Of a stretch of 12,216 nucleotides of DNA, positions 1 through 7,348 are shown piece by piece. The notes below the pieces were generated by a model. The model made no database searches. It saw only the letters and a list, made by a program, of their open reading frames with translations, and had not been told where the DNA came from. Every line of letters begins with the position of its first letter. The first letter of the stretch is position 1. The position numbers were made by a program, and so were the translations under genes. Source of the DNA: Balneolaceae bacterium (lineage in GTDB: Bacteria; Bacteroidota; Rhodothermia; Balneolales; Balneolaceae); contig SLGL01000442.1 in NCBI GenBank assembly GCA_007123785.1, forward strand, positions 1 to 12,216, given 5' to 3'.

Positions 1-1
1 A

Positions 2-931
2 AAAGCGTTAGCCAGACAAGAGGCTTTGATGGGATTGCGAATCGAACGGGAAAACCGCGAGCTTCTTGAAAAATCCATGGAAGCTCAGCAGCGGCATACG
101 CTGATCGTTACCTCTCTGTTGGCTGTAATTGTACTTGTACTGATAGCGGTTTTTGTTTTGTATCGCAAAAAGAATAAAACTAATAACCTTTTGATAAAAC
201 GAACTGAAGAGCTATCGCAAGTCAATACTGTGAAAGATAAACTTCTTTCTGTGCTGGCGCATGACCTTCGCACTCCGCTTTCGAATATGCAGGGAGTAGT
301 ATACATGATCCGTGAAAATATTTTAGAAAAAGAAGATATCGATTCAGCTCTGAACCAGATTGATTTTCAGTTGCAGCAGGGCATCAACACTTTGACCAAC
401 TATCTGGAATGGGCCCAAAGCCATAAAGAGGGAATTGAAGCAGATCTCAAAGTAGTCTCTATGGAAAAGTTGGTTGAGAATGCAATACGCGAAATCAGCA
501 AAAGTGCCCAGAGTAAGAGAGTGCATGTGCAGAATTTTACCGATGAAAATATAACTGCTCTGGCTGATGTACACATGATGCGTGTAGTACTGCGGAATTT
601 GCTATCGAATGCTGTAAAATTTGTTGAAGAGGGCGACCGAATAACAGTACTTACAAAAGAGATTAACGGACATCTTGAATTATCGGTTGAGGATACCGGG
701 CAAGGGATTGACCCAAAACAGCAGAAGGAAATTTTCAAACCGTTTCATTTTGCCACGCAGGGAACTATGGGCGAAATGGGTACAGGCCTCGGTTTGTCAA
801 TTTGCCGGGAATTTGTTGAGAAGCAGGGAGGTACAATCAGGGTGGAAAGCGAACCGGGCAAGGGTACCAGGTTTGTCATCACTCTTAAAAAATCAACCGA
901 AAAAAAGAGAAGTAAAACTGCTGCTGAGTAA
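2..931 (+). CDS. Sensor histidine kinase, C-terminal part (5' end outside window)
   Basis: This is a membrane sensor kinase that autophosphorylates on a histidine and passes the phosphate to a response regulator not seen here. The reading frame is open to the left edge, so the gene is cut by the window; the ATG at 29 lies inside it and is not the likely start. Numbering from the TTG codon at 26: a charged coiled-coil-like stretch (1-23), one transmembrane helix (about 25-47), a HisKA dimerisation helix with phospho-acceptor His79 in the motif AHDLRTPL, and a HATPase domain with N box NLLSNAVKF (191-199), G1 box DTGQGI (223-228) and G2 box GTGLGLSI (252-259). All catalytic boxes are intact, so it should be active. 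In Bacteroidota-like genomes, kinases of this build often carry periplasmic TPR repeats before the helix; that is an inference about the missing part. There is no receiver domain at the C-terminus. The gene converges on the next one with only 4 bp between stop codons. Confidence 0.93.
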   Translation, partial: KALARQEALMGLRIERENRELLEKSMEAQQRHTLIVTSLLAVIVLVLIAVFVLYRKKNKTNNLLIKRTEELSQVNTVKDKLLSVLAHDLRTPLSNMQGVVYMIRENILEKEDIDSALNQIDFQLQQGINTLTNYLEWAQSHKEGIEADLKVVSMEKLVENAIREISKSAQSKRVHVQNFTDENITALADVHMMRVVLRNLLSNAVKFVEEGDRITVLTKEINGHLELSVEDTGQGIDPKQQKEIFKPFHFATQGTMGEMGTGLGLSICREFVEKQGGTIRVESEPGKGTRFVITLKKSTEKKRSKTAAE

Positions 932-935
932 TCAT

Positions 936-1595
936 TCAGAGTTTATTTCCCCCGGTTTCTCCTCTCAATTTGTCAAGATAACTCCTCATAAAATCAACCC
1001 TTTTTACAGCTTCTTCACGTGCAACGGAGGTATTCATCACTTCAGGAAGCTTAAAAAGTTTCGTGTAAAAATGATCGATTGTCCACTCTGAATCATCGGG
1101 GCTTCGATCTTCACAAAAAGGGTCTTCCGGATTATAGAGAGGACGGCCCAATTGTCCCCCCACTATCAGGCAACGCGCAATTCCGATAGCACCAAGAGCA
1201 TCCAAACGATCAGCATCCTGAACGATTTTCGCCTCAGTCGTTTTCGCAACAATCCCCGCAGAAAAACTGTGTGCCTCAATCGCATGTGCCACACCGGAAA
1301 GTTTGCTTACGGGGAATTTATTTAACTTCAGGAAATTCAGAGCCTGCTCGGCAGCAAAAGTCGAAGCATTTTCCCGTTTGGGATGATCTTTCGGAAGAAT
1401 CACACAATCGTGAAGCCATGCTGCAGCAACAACTATTTCTTCATCCGCTATTACTTTTTGAAGCAGCATCCTGGCGTTAGAAACAACCCGTTCTACATGT
1501 GCCAGATCGTGAGCACTGTCCTGCCCCGACTCCCTGCTATTGATGAATTCCCGGCACTTAATTTCGAGTCGACGAAGCGTATCAGGTCTCATCAT
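936..1595 (-). CDS. HD-domain metal-dependent phosphohydrolase (YedJ/YpgQ-like)
   Basis: This is a 219-residue soluble HD-superfamily protein. Visible metal-site motifs, in order, are His29 and His33 (AHDLAHVERVV), the His62-Asp63 doublet (AAWLHD), His104 and His109 (VAHAIEAHS), and Asp127 in QDADRLDALGAIGIAR. The last motif, with the length near 220 residues, is typical of the YedJ/YpgQ group. Some members of that group are reported to hydrolyse nucleotides; the substrate here cannot be told from sequence. There is no signal peptide, so it should be cytoplasmic. Two ATG codons stand in tandem at 1595 and 1592 and either could be the start. No Shine-Dalgarno is visible, but the stop codon of the upstream rhodanese gene is only 6 bp away, so translation is probably coupled. 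It is the second gene of a two-gene operon with the rhodanese. Confidence 0.88.
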   Translation of the reverse strand: MMRPDTLRRLEIKCREFINSRESGQDSAHDLAHVERVVSNARMLLQKVIADEEIVVAAAWLHDCVILPKDHPKRENASTFAAEQALNFLKLNKFPVSKLSGVAHAIEAHSFSAGIVAKTTEAKIVQDADRLDALGAIGIARCLIVGGQLGRPLYNPEDPFCEDRSPDDSEWTIDHFYTKLFKLPEVMNTSVAREEAVKRVDFMRSYLDKLRGETGGNKL

Positions 1596-1601
1596 ACGGA
1601 A

Positions 1602-2489
1602 TTACTGCACAACTGCATCGGGCCGGTTACCATATTCCGCCCAGGAGCCTTCATACGGGCGGACCGAGTCGTACCCCATCAGACGAAGTGTAAAATATGC
1701 GTGTGAGCCCCGAACGTTAGTGTGGCAGTGCGGAATTACTTCTTTATCTGGTGTAATGCCAAGTTCTGTATATTGCATTTGAATTTCACGAGCAGGCAAA
1801 AAATATGGTATACCGTCTGTTTCCAGTACTTTATTCCATTCAAGATTTACTGCATTTGGGATGTGCCCGGCAAATTCTGCCCGTTTATCTTCACCGGTAT
1901 ATTCATCAGCAGAACGAACATCAAATACAATTTTATCGGGTGAATTAGCCGCTTCTACTATATATTCGAAATCACAAAAACGGGCTTCCTGTGCCTCAAA
2001 ACTGAAATTGCCCGGCTGGTTCGTCATGAAATCACTTCCCAGCGGAAGGTCATGAGCAAGCCAGCTCTGAAGGCCTCCGTGCAGCAGTGAAGTATTTGAA
2101 AATCCGTAATAATCCAATGCATAAAAGAGCCGTGCGGCCGAGAGATGGTTCCCATCATCATATATAACCACCCGGCTATCGGAGTTAAGGCCCAGGTTCC
2201 GCATTTTTTCCTGGAATGTATCCGGCCCAATCAGGAAATGATCCACCGCATAATCAGGGTCAGTCAGTTCGGAAATCGCAGCAAAATGTGTTGCTCCGGG
2301 CAGGAGAGTATCTCCTGTCTCTTCGCGGGCGTCAATAAGTAAAATATTTTCAGTCCGAAGCTTTTCGAACAGCTCTTCTGCTTCGATCAAAAGGTGCGAG
2401 TTGGGATAATCAGTCAATTCCTCAATCTCATCAGAAGTACACGCTGCTGTAAAAATCAGCAATATGATTAAAAAGGAAAGATATCGCAT
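1602..2489 (-). CDS. Two-domain rhodanese-family sulfurtransferase, predicted lipoprotein
   Basis: This 295-residue protein has two rhodanese domains in tandem, as in thiosulfate or 3-mercaptopyruvate sulfurtransferases, which move sulfane sulfur from a donor to a thiol acceptor. A hydrophobic signal peptide ends in FTAAC, so Cys17 should be lipidated and the protein anchored facing the periplasm. The N-terminal domain (about 35-150) keeps the fold signatures LIDARE and LLHGGLQSW but has Asp-Asp-Gly (111-113) where a catalytic cysteine would lie, as expected for the inactive domain. The C-terminal domain (about 170-290) has FDVRSADEY, GHIPNAVNLEW and the catalytic loop with Cys255 (HCHTNVRGS), followed by YEGSWAEYGN, typical of the family. 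The loop differs from the common CGSGVT and CRIGER forms, so donor preference is uncertain. Most family members are cytoplasmic or mitochondrial, making the lipoprotein signal notable. It is the first gene of an operon with the HD hydrolase. No clear Shine-Dalgarno precedes the ATG. Confidence 0.9.
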   Translation of the reverse strand: MRYLSFLIILLIFTAACTSDEIEELTDYPNSHLLIEAEELFEKLRTENILLIDAREETGDTLLPGATHFAAISELTDPDYAVDHFLIGPDTFQEKMRNLGLNSDSRVVIYDDGNHLSAARLFYALDYYGFSNTSLLHGGLQSWLAHDLPLGSDFMTNQPGNFSFEAQEARFCDFEYIVEAANSPDKIVFDVRSADEYTGEDKRAEFAGHIPNAVNLEWNKVLETDGIPYFLPAREIQMQYTELGITPDKEVIPHCHTNVRGSHAYFTLRLMGYDSVRPYEGSWAEYGNRPDAVVQ

Positions 2490-2638
2490 AGCTAAATATT
2501 TGATTTAATTTTACCTGAATTAAACACCAAAGAATTTATTGGGGGCAAGGTGAAATTGAAATTGTGATTAATTATGGCTGAACCTTAAACATAAGAAATA
2601 AGTTGTTCAAAACAGAGATCAGAAAGTCTAAGCATAAT

Positions 2639-3706
2639 TTATTTTTGCTTGCAGCCCCATCCGGAATGATCTTCTCCTGATGCCTGTGAACCGAAACGGG
2701 GTGCACGAAAAAATGTAGTAACCCCAACAGTGTATTTCTCCTTATCAAAAAATGGAAGCTCGCCACAATCGATATTTTCCCGATAAAGGTTCGGCTGATT
2801 TTCTAACAAATGCCGTTCATACTTTAAGTAAAACTCTTCCAGATAATCTGCTGTTTTCTCCAGATCGTAAATACTCAGGGAAACCACAGTCTGAATGGTA
2901 TCCGAAAGGCGTTGATAACTCTGTTTTGCCATAGCTGCTGCAACCTCATCCGGAGAAATTTTCGGGTTTGATTCAAGCCGATTCAGCTTTCCGATGTTGA
3001 AGTATGAAAGATGCAGATTTTGAGGAGAAGCGAGTAAATAATGTGTAAACGGAGACAGGTGTCTGGCCATTAGAGGTGTTCCGTTACTGCATGTTGAAAG
3101 AGTTACCAGACTAAACGATTCATCATCTTTCAAAAATTTCTGCAGCCCTGAGGCAAAACTTTCCGCATTAACCGTCATTTTGGGACGGCTTGTAAAATAC
3201 CTGCTTTCACCTTCAACCGAAATTTCATGTCCAAAATAGAGGAAATAAAGCTGCCGGTTCTCAATCTGCGAGGACTCGGACAGTTCACGGTAGAGATGAG
3301 CTTCTGTACTTAGAAACGGCTCATCATCTGCTTCATTCCTGTATTTTACATGTTGAAAAATCTCACCGTTTTTGAAATGATATAATTCGCTGCTGCGCCG
3401 CGAGATCATATACATAAATCGTTTTTTAGGCTGTTGATGGAGGATGAAAAACTCTCCCTTTTTCCCTTTTCGGGCAACATCAAGGGCCATCTCCAATGCT
3501 TTTTCATTGGCCTGAACTGGCACTCCTTCGGCGGTGTGATACAAATAGTCCGAATCACCATGAATAACAATAATCACCAAATAGTCTGATTCAGGGCCTT
3601 GAACGGCTTCTTTCTCGGTTATCATATATGAGTGGCTGCACCCAAATACAAATGTGAGAAGAGTGACAGTAAAGAAGTTTCGGATCACAAGATCAATATT
3701 TTCCAT
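2639..3706 (-). CDS. Predicted lipoprotein, possible diverged clostripain-like (C11, clan CD) cysteine peptidase
   Basis: I do not recognise a close named homologue. The ATG at 3706 gives 355 residues; an in-frame GTG at 3715 would add three (residue numbers below count from the GTG). A short hydrophobic N-terminus ends in TFVFGC, so Cys26 is a probable lipidation site and the protein should sit in the periplasm or at the surface. Several segments resemble C11 peptidases in order: a first strand DYLVIIVIHGDSDYLY (44-59), a strand ending in His163 (LYFLYFGHE), a strand ending in Cys209 (LVTLSTCSNG) followed by the helix and strand pattern PLMARHLSPFTHYLLASPQ, and a C-terminal segment YTVGVTTFFRAP near a Gly-Trp-Gly. 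The His-Cys spacing is 46 residues, matching my recollection of the Parabacteroides C11 enzyme. The Asp usually two residues before the catalytic Cys is Ser207 here, so specificity may differ or activity be lost. The preceding gene on the same strand, an exported small protein, is 83 bp upstream and may be co-transcribed. The CDS call is firm; the peptidase assignment is tentative. Confidence 0.8.
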   Translation of the reverse strand: MENIDLVIRNFFTVTLLTFVFGCSHSYMITEKEAVQGPESDYLVIIVIHGDSDYLYHTAEGVPVQANEKALEMALDVARKGKKGEFFILHQQPKKRFMYMISRRSSELYHFKNGEIFQHVKYRNEADDEPFLSTEAHLYRELSESSQIENRQLYFLYFGHEISVEGESRYFTSRPKMTVNAESFASGLQKFLKDDESFSLVTLSTCSNGTPLMARHLSPFTHYLLASPQNLHLSYFNIGKLNRLESNPKISPDEVAAAMAKQSYQRLSDTIQTVVSLSIYDLEKTADYLEEFYLKYERHLLENQPNLYRENIDCGELPFFDKEKYTVGVTTFFRAPRFGSQASGEDHSGWGCKQK

Positions 3707-3789
3707 CAGGGCCACTTTAATTACATATCCACTTTTAATGTTTCATATCGGCAGTTTGAGTTTTAAAGCAGCCCCGAATTTTAGGAGAA

Positions 3790-4239
3790 TCAGAGCAGCA
3801 ACAGAATAATCACAATCAGCAGTGCCGTCGTCAGACTGATGGTTATATTGCGATTGGCTTGTTCCATATCCTGCTGGGAGTAATCGGTAAAATCATCAAG
3901 ATCTTCATCCTGTATTTCATCATATCCGTCAATACCGTTCAATTGATTTAATTTATCAGAAACTGATGCCTTTAAGGATGCCAATTGTTCTGCATCTTCC
4001 CCATCCAGGCTTGAAGATTTTTCAACCCGGTCAATTGCGCTTAAGATATCAGAAAATGAATTTTCGAGGTGCACTCTTTTCTGTTCAGCATCATCCGTAC
4101 TTTTTACATTTTGAACGGTTTCATTAAAATGTTGCTTAATAATAGTTGTGAGACTATTGGATTGTGCGTTCGCATTTACCTGGATGGCAAGTGATAGTAT
4201 GAAACTGCAGATTATGAGCTTTATCATTTTTGTCTTCAT
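3790..4239 (-). CDS. Small exported protein with C-terminal membrane helix, function unknown
   Basis: I do not recognise this 149-residue protein. It starts with a good signal peptide (basic MKTKMIK, a hydrophobic core, then a type I site VNANA before Gln26). The mature part is predicted helical, with heptad-like spacing over about 30-100 (QHFNETVQNVK, LENSFSDILSAIDRVEK). A strongly acidic, Tyr-containing stretch follows (about 104-125, including DEIQDEDLDDFTDY). The protein ends in a single hydrophobic helix (about 132-149) that runs to the last residue, with no basic residues after it. The expected form is a protein anchored in the inner membrane by its C-terminus with the helical part in the periplasm. 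It is the first gene of the minus-strand run, facing the divergent intergenic region, and lies 83 bp upstream of the C11-like lipoprotein. No Shine-Dalgarno precedes the ATG. The signal peptide and membrane helix make it a convincing real gene. Confidence 0.8.
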   Translation of the reverse strand: MKTKMIKLIICSFILSLAIQVNANAQSNSLTTIIKQHFNETVQNVKSTDDAEQKRVHLENSFSDILSAIDRVEKSSSLDGEDAEQLASLKASVSDKLNQLNGIDGYDEIQDEDLDDFTDYSQQDMEQANRNITISLTTALLIVIILLLL

Positions 4240-4285
4240 GGTAATGGATTAGTTAGTGTTCTTTTGAAAAAAAGATACCTTTTTT

Positions 4286-4306
4286 AATGAGTCAGTCTGA
4301 CTTATT
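4286..4306. promoter_or_regulatory. Palindrome, possible operator
   Basis: The core AGTCAGTCTGACT (4290-4302) is a perfect 13-bp palindrome around one central base. It extends with one mismatch to 21 bp (4286-4306). The single-base centre is too tight for an RNA hairpin, so a protein-binding site is the more natural reading. It lies 46 bp or more upstream of the start codon at 4239, a plausible operator position. No regulator is identified in the window. Confidence 0.3.
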
Positions 4307-4324
4307 TGACCAAACGAGATATCA

Positions 4325-4400
4325 TCATTGTTTAATGATTTGATTCTAAAGCTTACTGACAATGGATTCTTACTTTGATGTACCGTTCATTGTTTCAATG
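4325..4400. repeat. Two similar small dyads sharing TCATTGTTT
   Basis: ATCATT-GTTT-AATGAT (4324-4339) and CATTG-TTT-CAATG (4388-4400) are inverted repeats that share the 9-mer TCATTGTTT (4325-4333 and 4387-4395), about 62 bp apart. They lie between the two divergent genes and could be paired binding sites. In AT-rich DNA such matches also arise by chance, so this is weak. Confidence 0.25.
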
Positions 4401-4605
4401 GGCTTTTAATCTGTTTTATTCAGAAATTATTATTGAATGACATTTAAATTCATATAAAACGATTATTTAGTTGAAAAGATAATGAAAATTTAACCACAAG
4501 TATTTTTTACTGTGTAATTTATACGTAGGCTTTCTGAATAAATCAGGTTTACTCAAATCAATAAAAGAAAACAATTAATTAAAAGAATTAGAAAACATAG
4601 CGCTG

Positions 4606-7344
4606 ATGAGCGACCAAGTAAATAATGAAATTGAAAAAGAGAAAGTAAAATGGTACAGCCAGTCAGTTGATTCGGTCCTCGAACAGTTATCGACAAATGA
4701 AGGGGGGCTATCTGAGGATGAAGCTGCTGATCGGCTCAACAAGTACGGACCCAACAAACTGCCGGAAGGGAAAAAGAAATCAGCCCTGGTTCGGTTTTTG
4801 ATGCATTTCCACAACATGCTGATCTATGTGCTGATGGTGGCCGCGGTGATTACCGCTCTGCTCGGCCACTGGATTGATACCTGGGTGATTGTAGCCGTAA
4901 TACTCATTAATGCCATAATCGGTTATGTGCAGGAGGGAAAGGCGGAAAAGGCGCTGGAAAGCATTAAAAAAATGCTTTCACTGGAGGCTAATGTAATCCG
5001 CAATGGCACACGGAAAGAGATTGATGCCGAAAAACTGGTACCCGGTGATGTGGTAGCCCTGCAATCAGGCGATAAAGTACCTGCAGATCTGCGCCTTATA
5101 AACGTACGAAACTTCAGAATTGAAGAGTCGGCACTAACAGGAGAGTCGGTAGCAGTTGAAAAAAATACCACACCAGCTGATGAAGGAGCCGTGCCGGGCG
5201 ACCAGAAATGTATGGCATTTTCAGGCACTTCTGTGGTAAACGGCCGGGCAATGGGTGTAGTAGCAGAAACAGGCAGCAACACCGAGCTTGGCAAAATAAA
5301 ACAGATGATGAGCGATGTGGACAAAATTACCACACCGCTGCTGCGCCAGATTGATGAATTCGGAAGAATTTTATCGATTGTAATTATTGCCCTCACAGCT
5401 CTCTTTTTTGCTCTGGGCTATTTCCTGCGCGACTATTCAGTTGACGAGCTTTTCCTTATCGTAATTTCGCTGGCTGTAGCCGCCATTCCCGAGGGCCTCC
5501 CTGCGATTATGACTATTACTCTGGCCGTGGGTGTGCAGGCGATGGCACAGCGCAATGCCATCATTCGAAAACTCCCCTCCGTGGAAACACTCGGCTCTGT
5601 GGCCGTAATCTGCTCCGATAAAACGGGGACTCTTACCCGAAACGAGATGACTGCCACTACGCTGGTAACGTCCGAAGCTTCTTATTCAGTTGAAGGAGTG
5701 GGCTATCAACCGGAAGGCTCCATCAAAAAAGAGGGTGAAACTGTAGATGTGAAGAACGACAGCCTGCTCTCAGAAGTGTTAAAAGCCGTTCGGGTTTGTA
5801 ACGATGCCACCATCAAACAAGAAGGTGATGAGTGGGTGTTGAATGGCGATCCCACCGAAGGCTCACTGATCACCCTGGCTTATAAAGCCGGTTATAAGGA
5901 GTTTGAGCCGAAACGGATTGATCATATTCCTTTTGAATCGGATCATCGCTTTATGGCCACGTTAAACGATGTGGAAGGAAAAAAGGTGATGTATGTGAAG
6001 GGCGCCCCGGAAGTTCTGATGGATCTGTGCGAAAAACAGCGCACCACCGATTGTGAGGAGCAGATCGACAAAGAATACTGGGAAAAGGAGATGGAAAAAA
6101 AGGCGGATAACGGCCAGCGCCTGATTGCTGCCGCCCTAAAGTTTGTGGATGACGATAAAACCGATATTGAGCATGATGATGTGCATAACGGATTGATTTT
6201 TCTTGGAGTGATTGGTTTGATTGATCCTCCACGCGATGAAGCCATCGAAGCGATAAAAATCTGCCATGATGCCGGCATCAGCGTAAAAATGATCACTGGA
6301 GACCACCTGATCACCGCACGGGCCATCGGGAAAGAGATTGGCATTGGTGATGGCAAAAAAGCGATCAGCGGTGCCGAGCTGGAGAAGATGAATGATGATG
6401 AACTTCGCAAAGCCGTTTTAGAGTACGATGTTTTTGCGCGCACAAGCCCCGAACATAAACTTCGCCTCGTAAAAGCCCTTCAGCAAGAAAAGCTGATCTG
6501 TGCCATGACGGGCGACGGTGTGAACGATGCTCCTGCACTGAAACGCGCCGATGTGGGAATCGCGATGGGCATCAAAGGAACAGAGGTGACCAAGGAGGCC
6601 TCCGAGATGGTTTTGGCTGATGATAATTTTGCCTCGATCGCCAACGCTGTGGAGGAAGGCCGCACAATTTACGACAACCTTCGCAAGGCCATTCTGTTTA
6701 TCCTGCCTACGAACGGTGCTGAATCATTCGTGATTATGGCTGCTGTAATAATGGGAATCACAATGCCGATTACCCCTGTTCAGATTCTTTGGGTGAACAT
6801 GGTTACAGCTGTAACACTTGCGCTGGCACTCTCTTTTGAACCGAGTGAAAAGGGAGTAATGAAGCGTCCGCCAAGAGCCACTGATGCACCTATTCTGGGC
6901 GGCTATTTTCTGTGGCGGGTTGGGTTTGTATCCCTGCTGATTGGCGGCCTTACGCTTTCACTATATTACTGGCTGAAAGATAACGGTTACGACGTTGAAG
7001 ATGCCCGAACCATCGCTGTAAACACCCTTGTGGCCGGACAGCTATTCTACCTGTTCAATTGCCGCCGGATGCATGAACCCTCGATTGGGGCCGGATTCTT
7101 CAACAATAAGTATGCATTCTACGCGGTTGGTGTACTCATCGTTTTCCAGCTCATCTTCACTTATGCGCCATTTATGAATGAGTGGTTCGGCACAGCTCCA
7201 CACACTGCCTGGTACTGGGTTTTCCCATTGGGTGGAGGATTTCTCGTATTTTTGATGGTGGAGGTGGAAAAGTATTACCTGGGCCAAAGAAGGCTCAGAA
7301 AATTGAAGAATGAGTGGAGTGACAAAACACATAACTTAAAGTAA
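4606..7344 (+). CDS. P2A-type cation-transporting P-type ATPase
   Basis: This 912-residue ATP-driven cation pump of the inner membrane has the full SERCA/PacL-like layout: an N-terminal cation-ATPase segment (about 15-75), TM1-2 (about 62-108), an actuator domain with TGES (178-181), TM3-4 (about 253-310) with PEGLP (295-299), the phosphorylation motif DKTGTLT (Asp338), nucleotide-domain KGAPE (465-469), TGD (564-566), hinge TGDGVNDAP (635-643) and six C-terminal TM helices (about 695-890). The sequence is complete and should be active. Ion-site residues compared with SERCA: Glu in TM4 (PEGLP) kept, Asn703 and Glu706 in TM5 (TNGAES) kept, Asn731 and Thr734 in TM6 kept, but the TM6 Asp (SERCA Asp800) is Ala735. 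A classical two-Ca2+ mechanism is therefore doubtful; Ca2+, Na+ or another cation remain possible. The ATG follows an A-rich leader without Shine-Dalgarno. The glutamate dehydrogenase gene starts 4 bp after the stop, indicating an operon. Confidence 0.95.
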   Translation: MSDQVNNEIEKEKVKWYSQSVDSVLEQLSTNEGGLSEDEAADRLNKYGPNKLPEGKKKSALVRFLMHFHNMLIYVLMVAAVITALLGHWIDTWVIVAVILINAIIGYVQEGKAEKALESIKKMLSLEANVIRNGTRKEIDAEKLVPGDVVALQSGDKVPADLRLINVRNFRIEESALTGESVAVEKNTTPADEGAVPGDQKCMAFSGTSVVNGRAMGVVAETGSNTELGKIKQMMSDVDKITTPLLRQIDEFGRILSIVIIALTALFFALGYFLRDYSVDELFLIVISLAVAAIPEGLPAIMTITLAVGVQAMAQRNAIIRKLPSVETLGSVAVICSDKTGTLTRNEMTATTLVTSEASYSVEGVGYQPEGSIKKEGETVDVKNDSLLSEVLKAVRVCNDATIKQEGDEWVLNGDPTEGSLITLAYKAGYKEFEPKRIDHIPFESDHRFMATLNDVEGKKVMYVKGAPEVLMDLCEKQRTTDCEEQIDKEYWEKEMEKKADNGQRLIAAALKFVDDDKTDIEHDDVHNGLIFLGVIGLIDPPRDEAIEAIKICHDAGISVKMITGDHLITARAIGKEIGIGDGKKAISGAELEKMNDDELRKAVLEYDVFARTSPEHKLRLVKALQQEKLICAMTGDGVNDAPALKRADVGIAMGIKGTEVTKEASEMVLADDNFASIANAVEEGRTIYDNLRKAILFILPTNGAESFVIMAAVIMGITMPITPVQILWVNMVTAVTLALALSFEPSEKGVMKRPPRATDAPILGGYFLWRVGFVSLLIGGLTLSLYYWLKDNGYDVEDARTIAVNTLVAGQLFYLFNCRRMHEPSIGAGFFNNKYAFYAVGVLIVFQLIFTYAPFMNEWFGTAPHTAWYWVFPLGGGFLVFLMVEVEKYYLGQRRLRKLKNEWSDKTHNLK

Positions 7345-7348
7345 AAAT

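Larger units (their letters stand above)
4240..4605. other. AT-rich divergent intergenic region
   Basis: This 366-bp gap must hold the promoters for the exported-protein gene on the left and the ATPase operon on the right. It is clearly richer in A+T than the flanking genes and contains no convincing ORF. I found no full match to the Bacteroidota promoter pattern (TTG, about 19 bp, TAnnTTTG) for either gene. The visible structure is three small dyads in the half nearer the left gene, listed separately where useful. Confidence 0.6.

Noticed and set aside
675..1091. 138-codon plus-strand ORF spanning the kinase end and the HD gene
   Set aside because: It overlaps the kinase ATPase domain in another frame and the HD gene antisense. 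Both of those carry clear conserved motifs.
2519..2548. Sigma70-like promoter for the rhodanese gene (TTGCCC, 18 bp, TTTAAT on the minus strand)
   Set aside because: The -35 match is only 4 of 6, the spacing is one longer than ideal, and the likely phylum uses a different promoter pattern.
3707..3715. GTG at 3715 as the start of the C11-like lipoprotein
   Set aside because: It adds only three residues. The ATG at 3706 leaves a complete signal peptide and is the more common start codon; the GTG cannot be fully excluded.
4923..5396. 157-codon minus-strand ORF inside the ATPase gene
   Set aside because: It is antisense to the conserved actuator domain. Its composition is that of a shadow frame, with no start signal or domain.
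5943..6443. 166-codon minus-strand ORF inside the ATPase gene
   Set aside because: It is antisense to the ATPase nucleotide-binding and phosphorylation domains, is Ser/Pro-rich as shadow ORFs often are, and has no recognisable motif.
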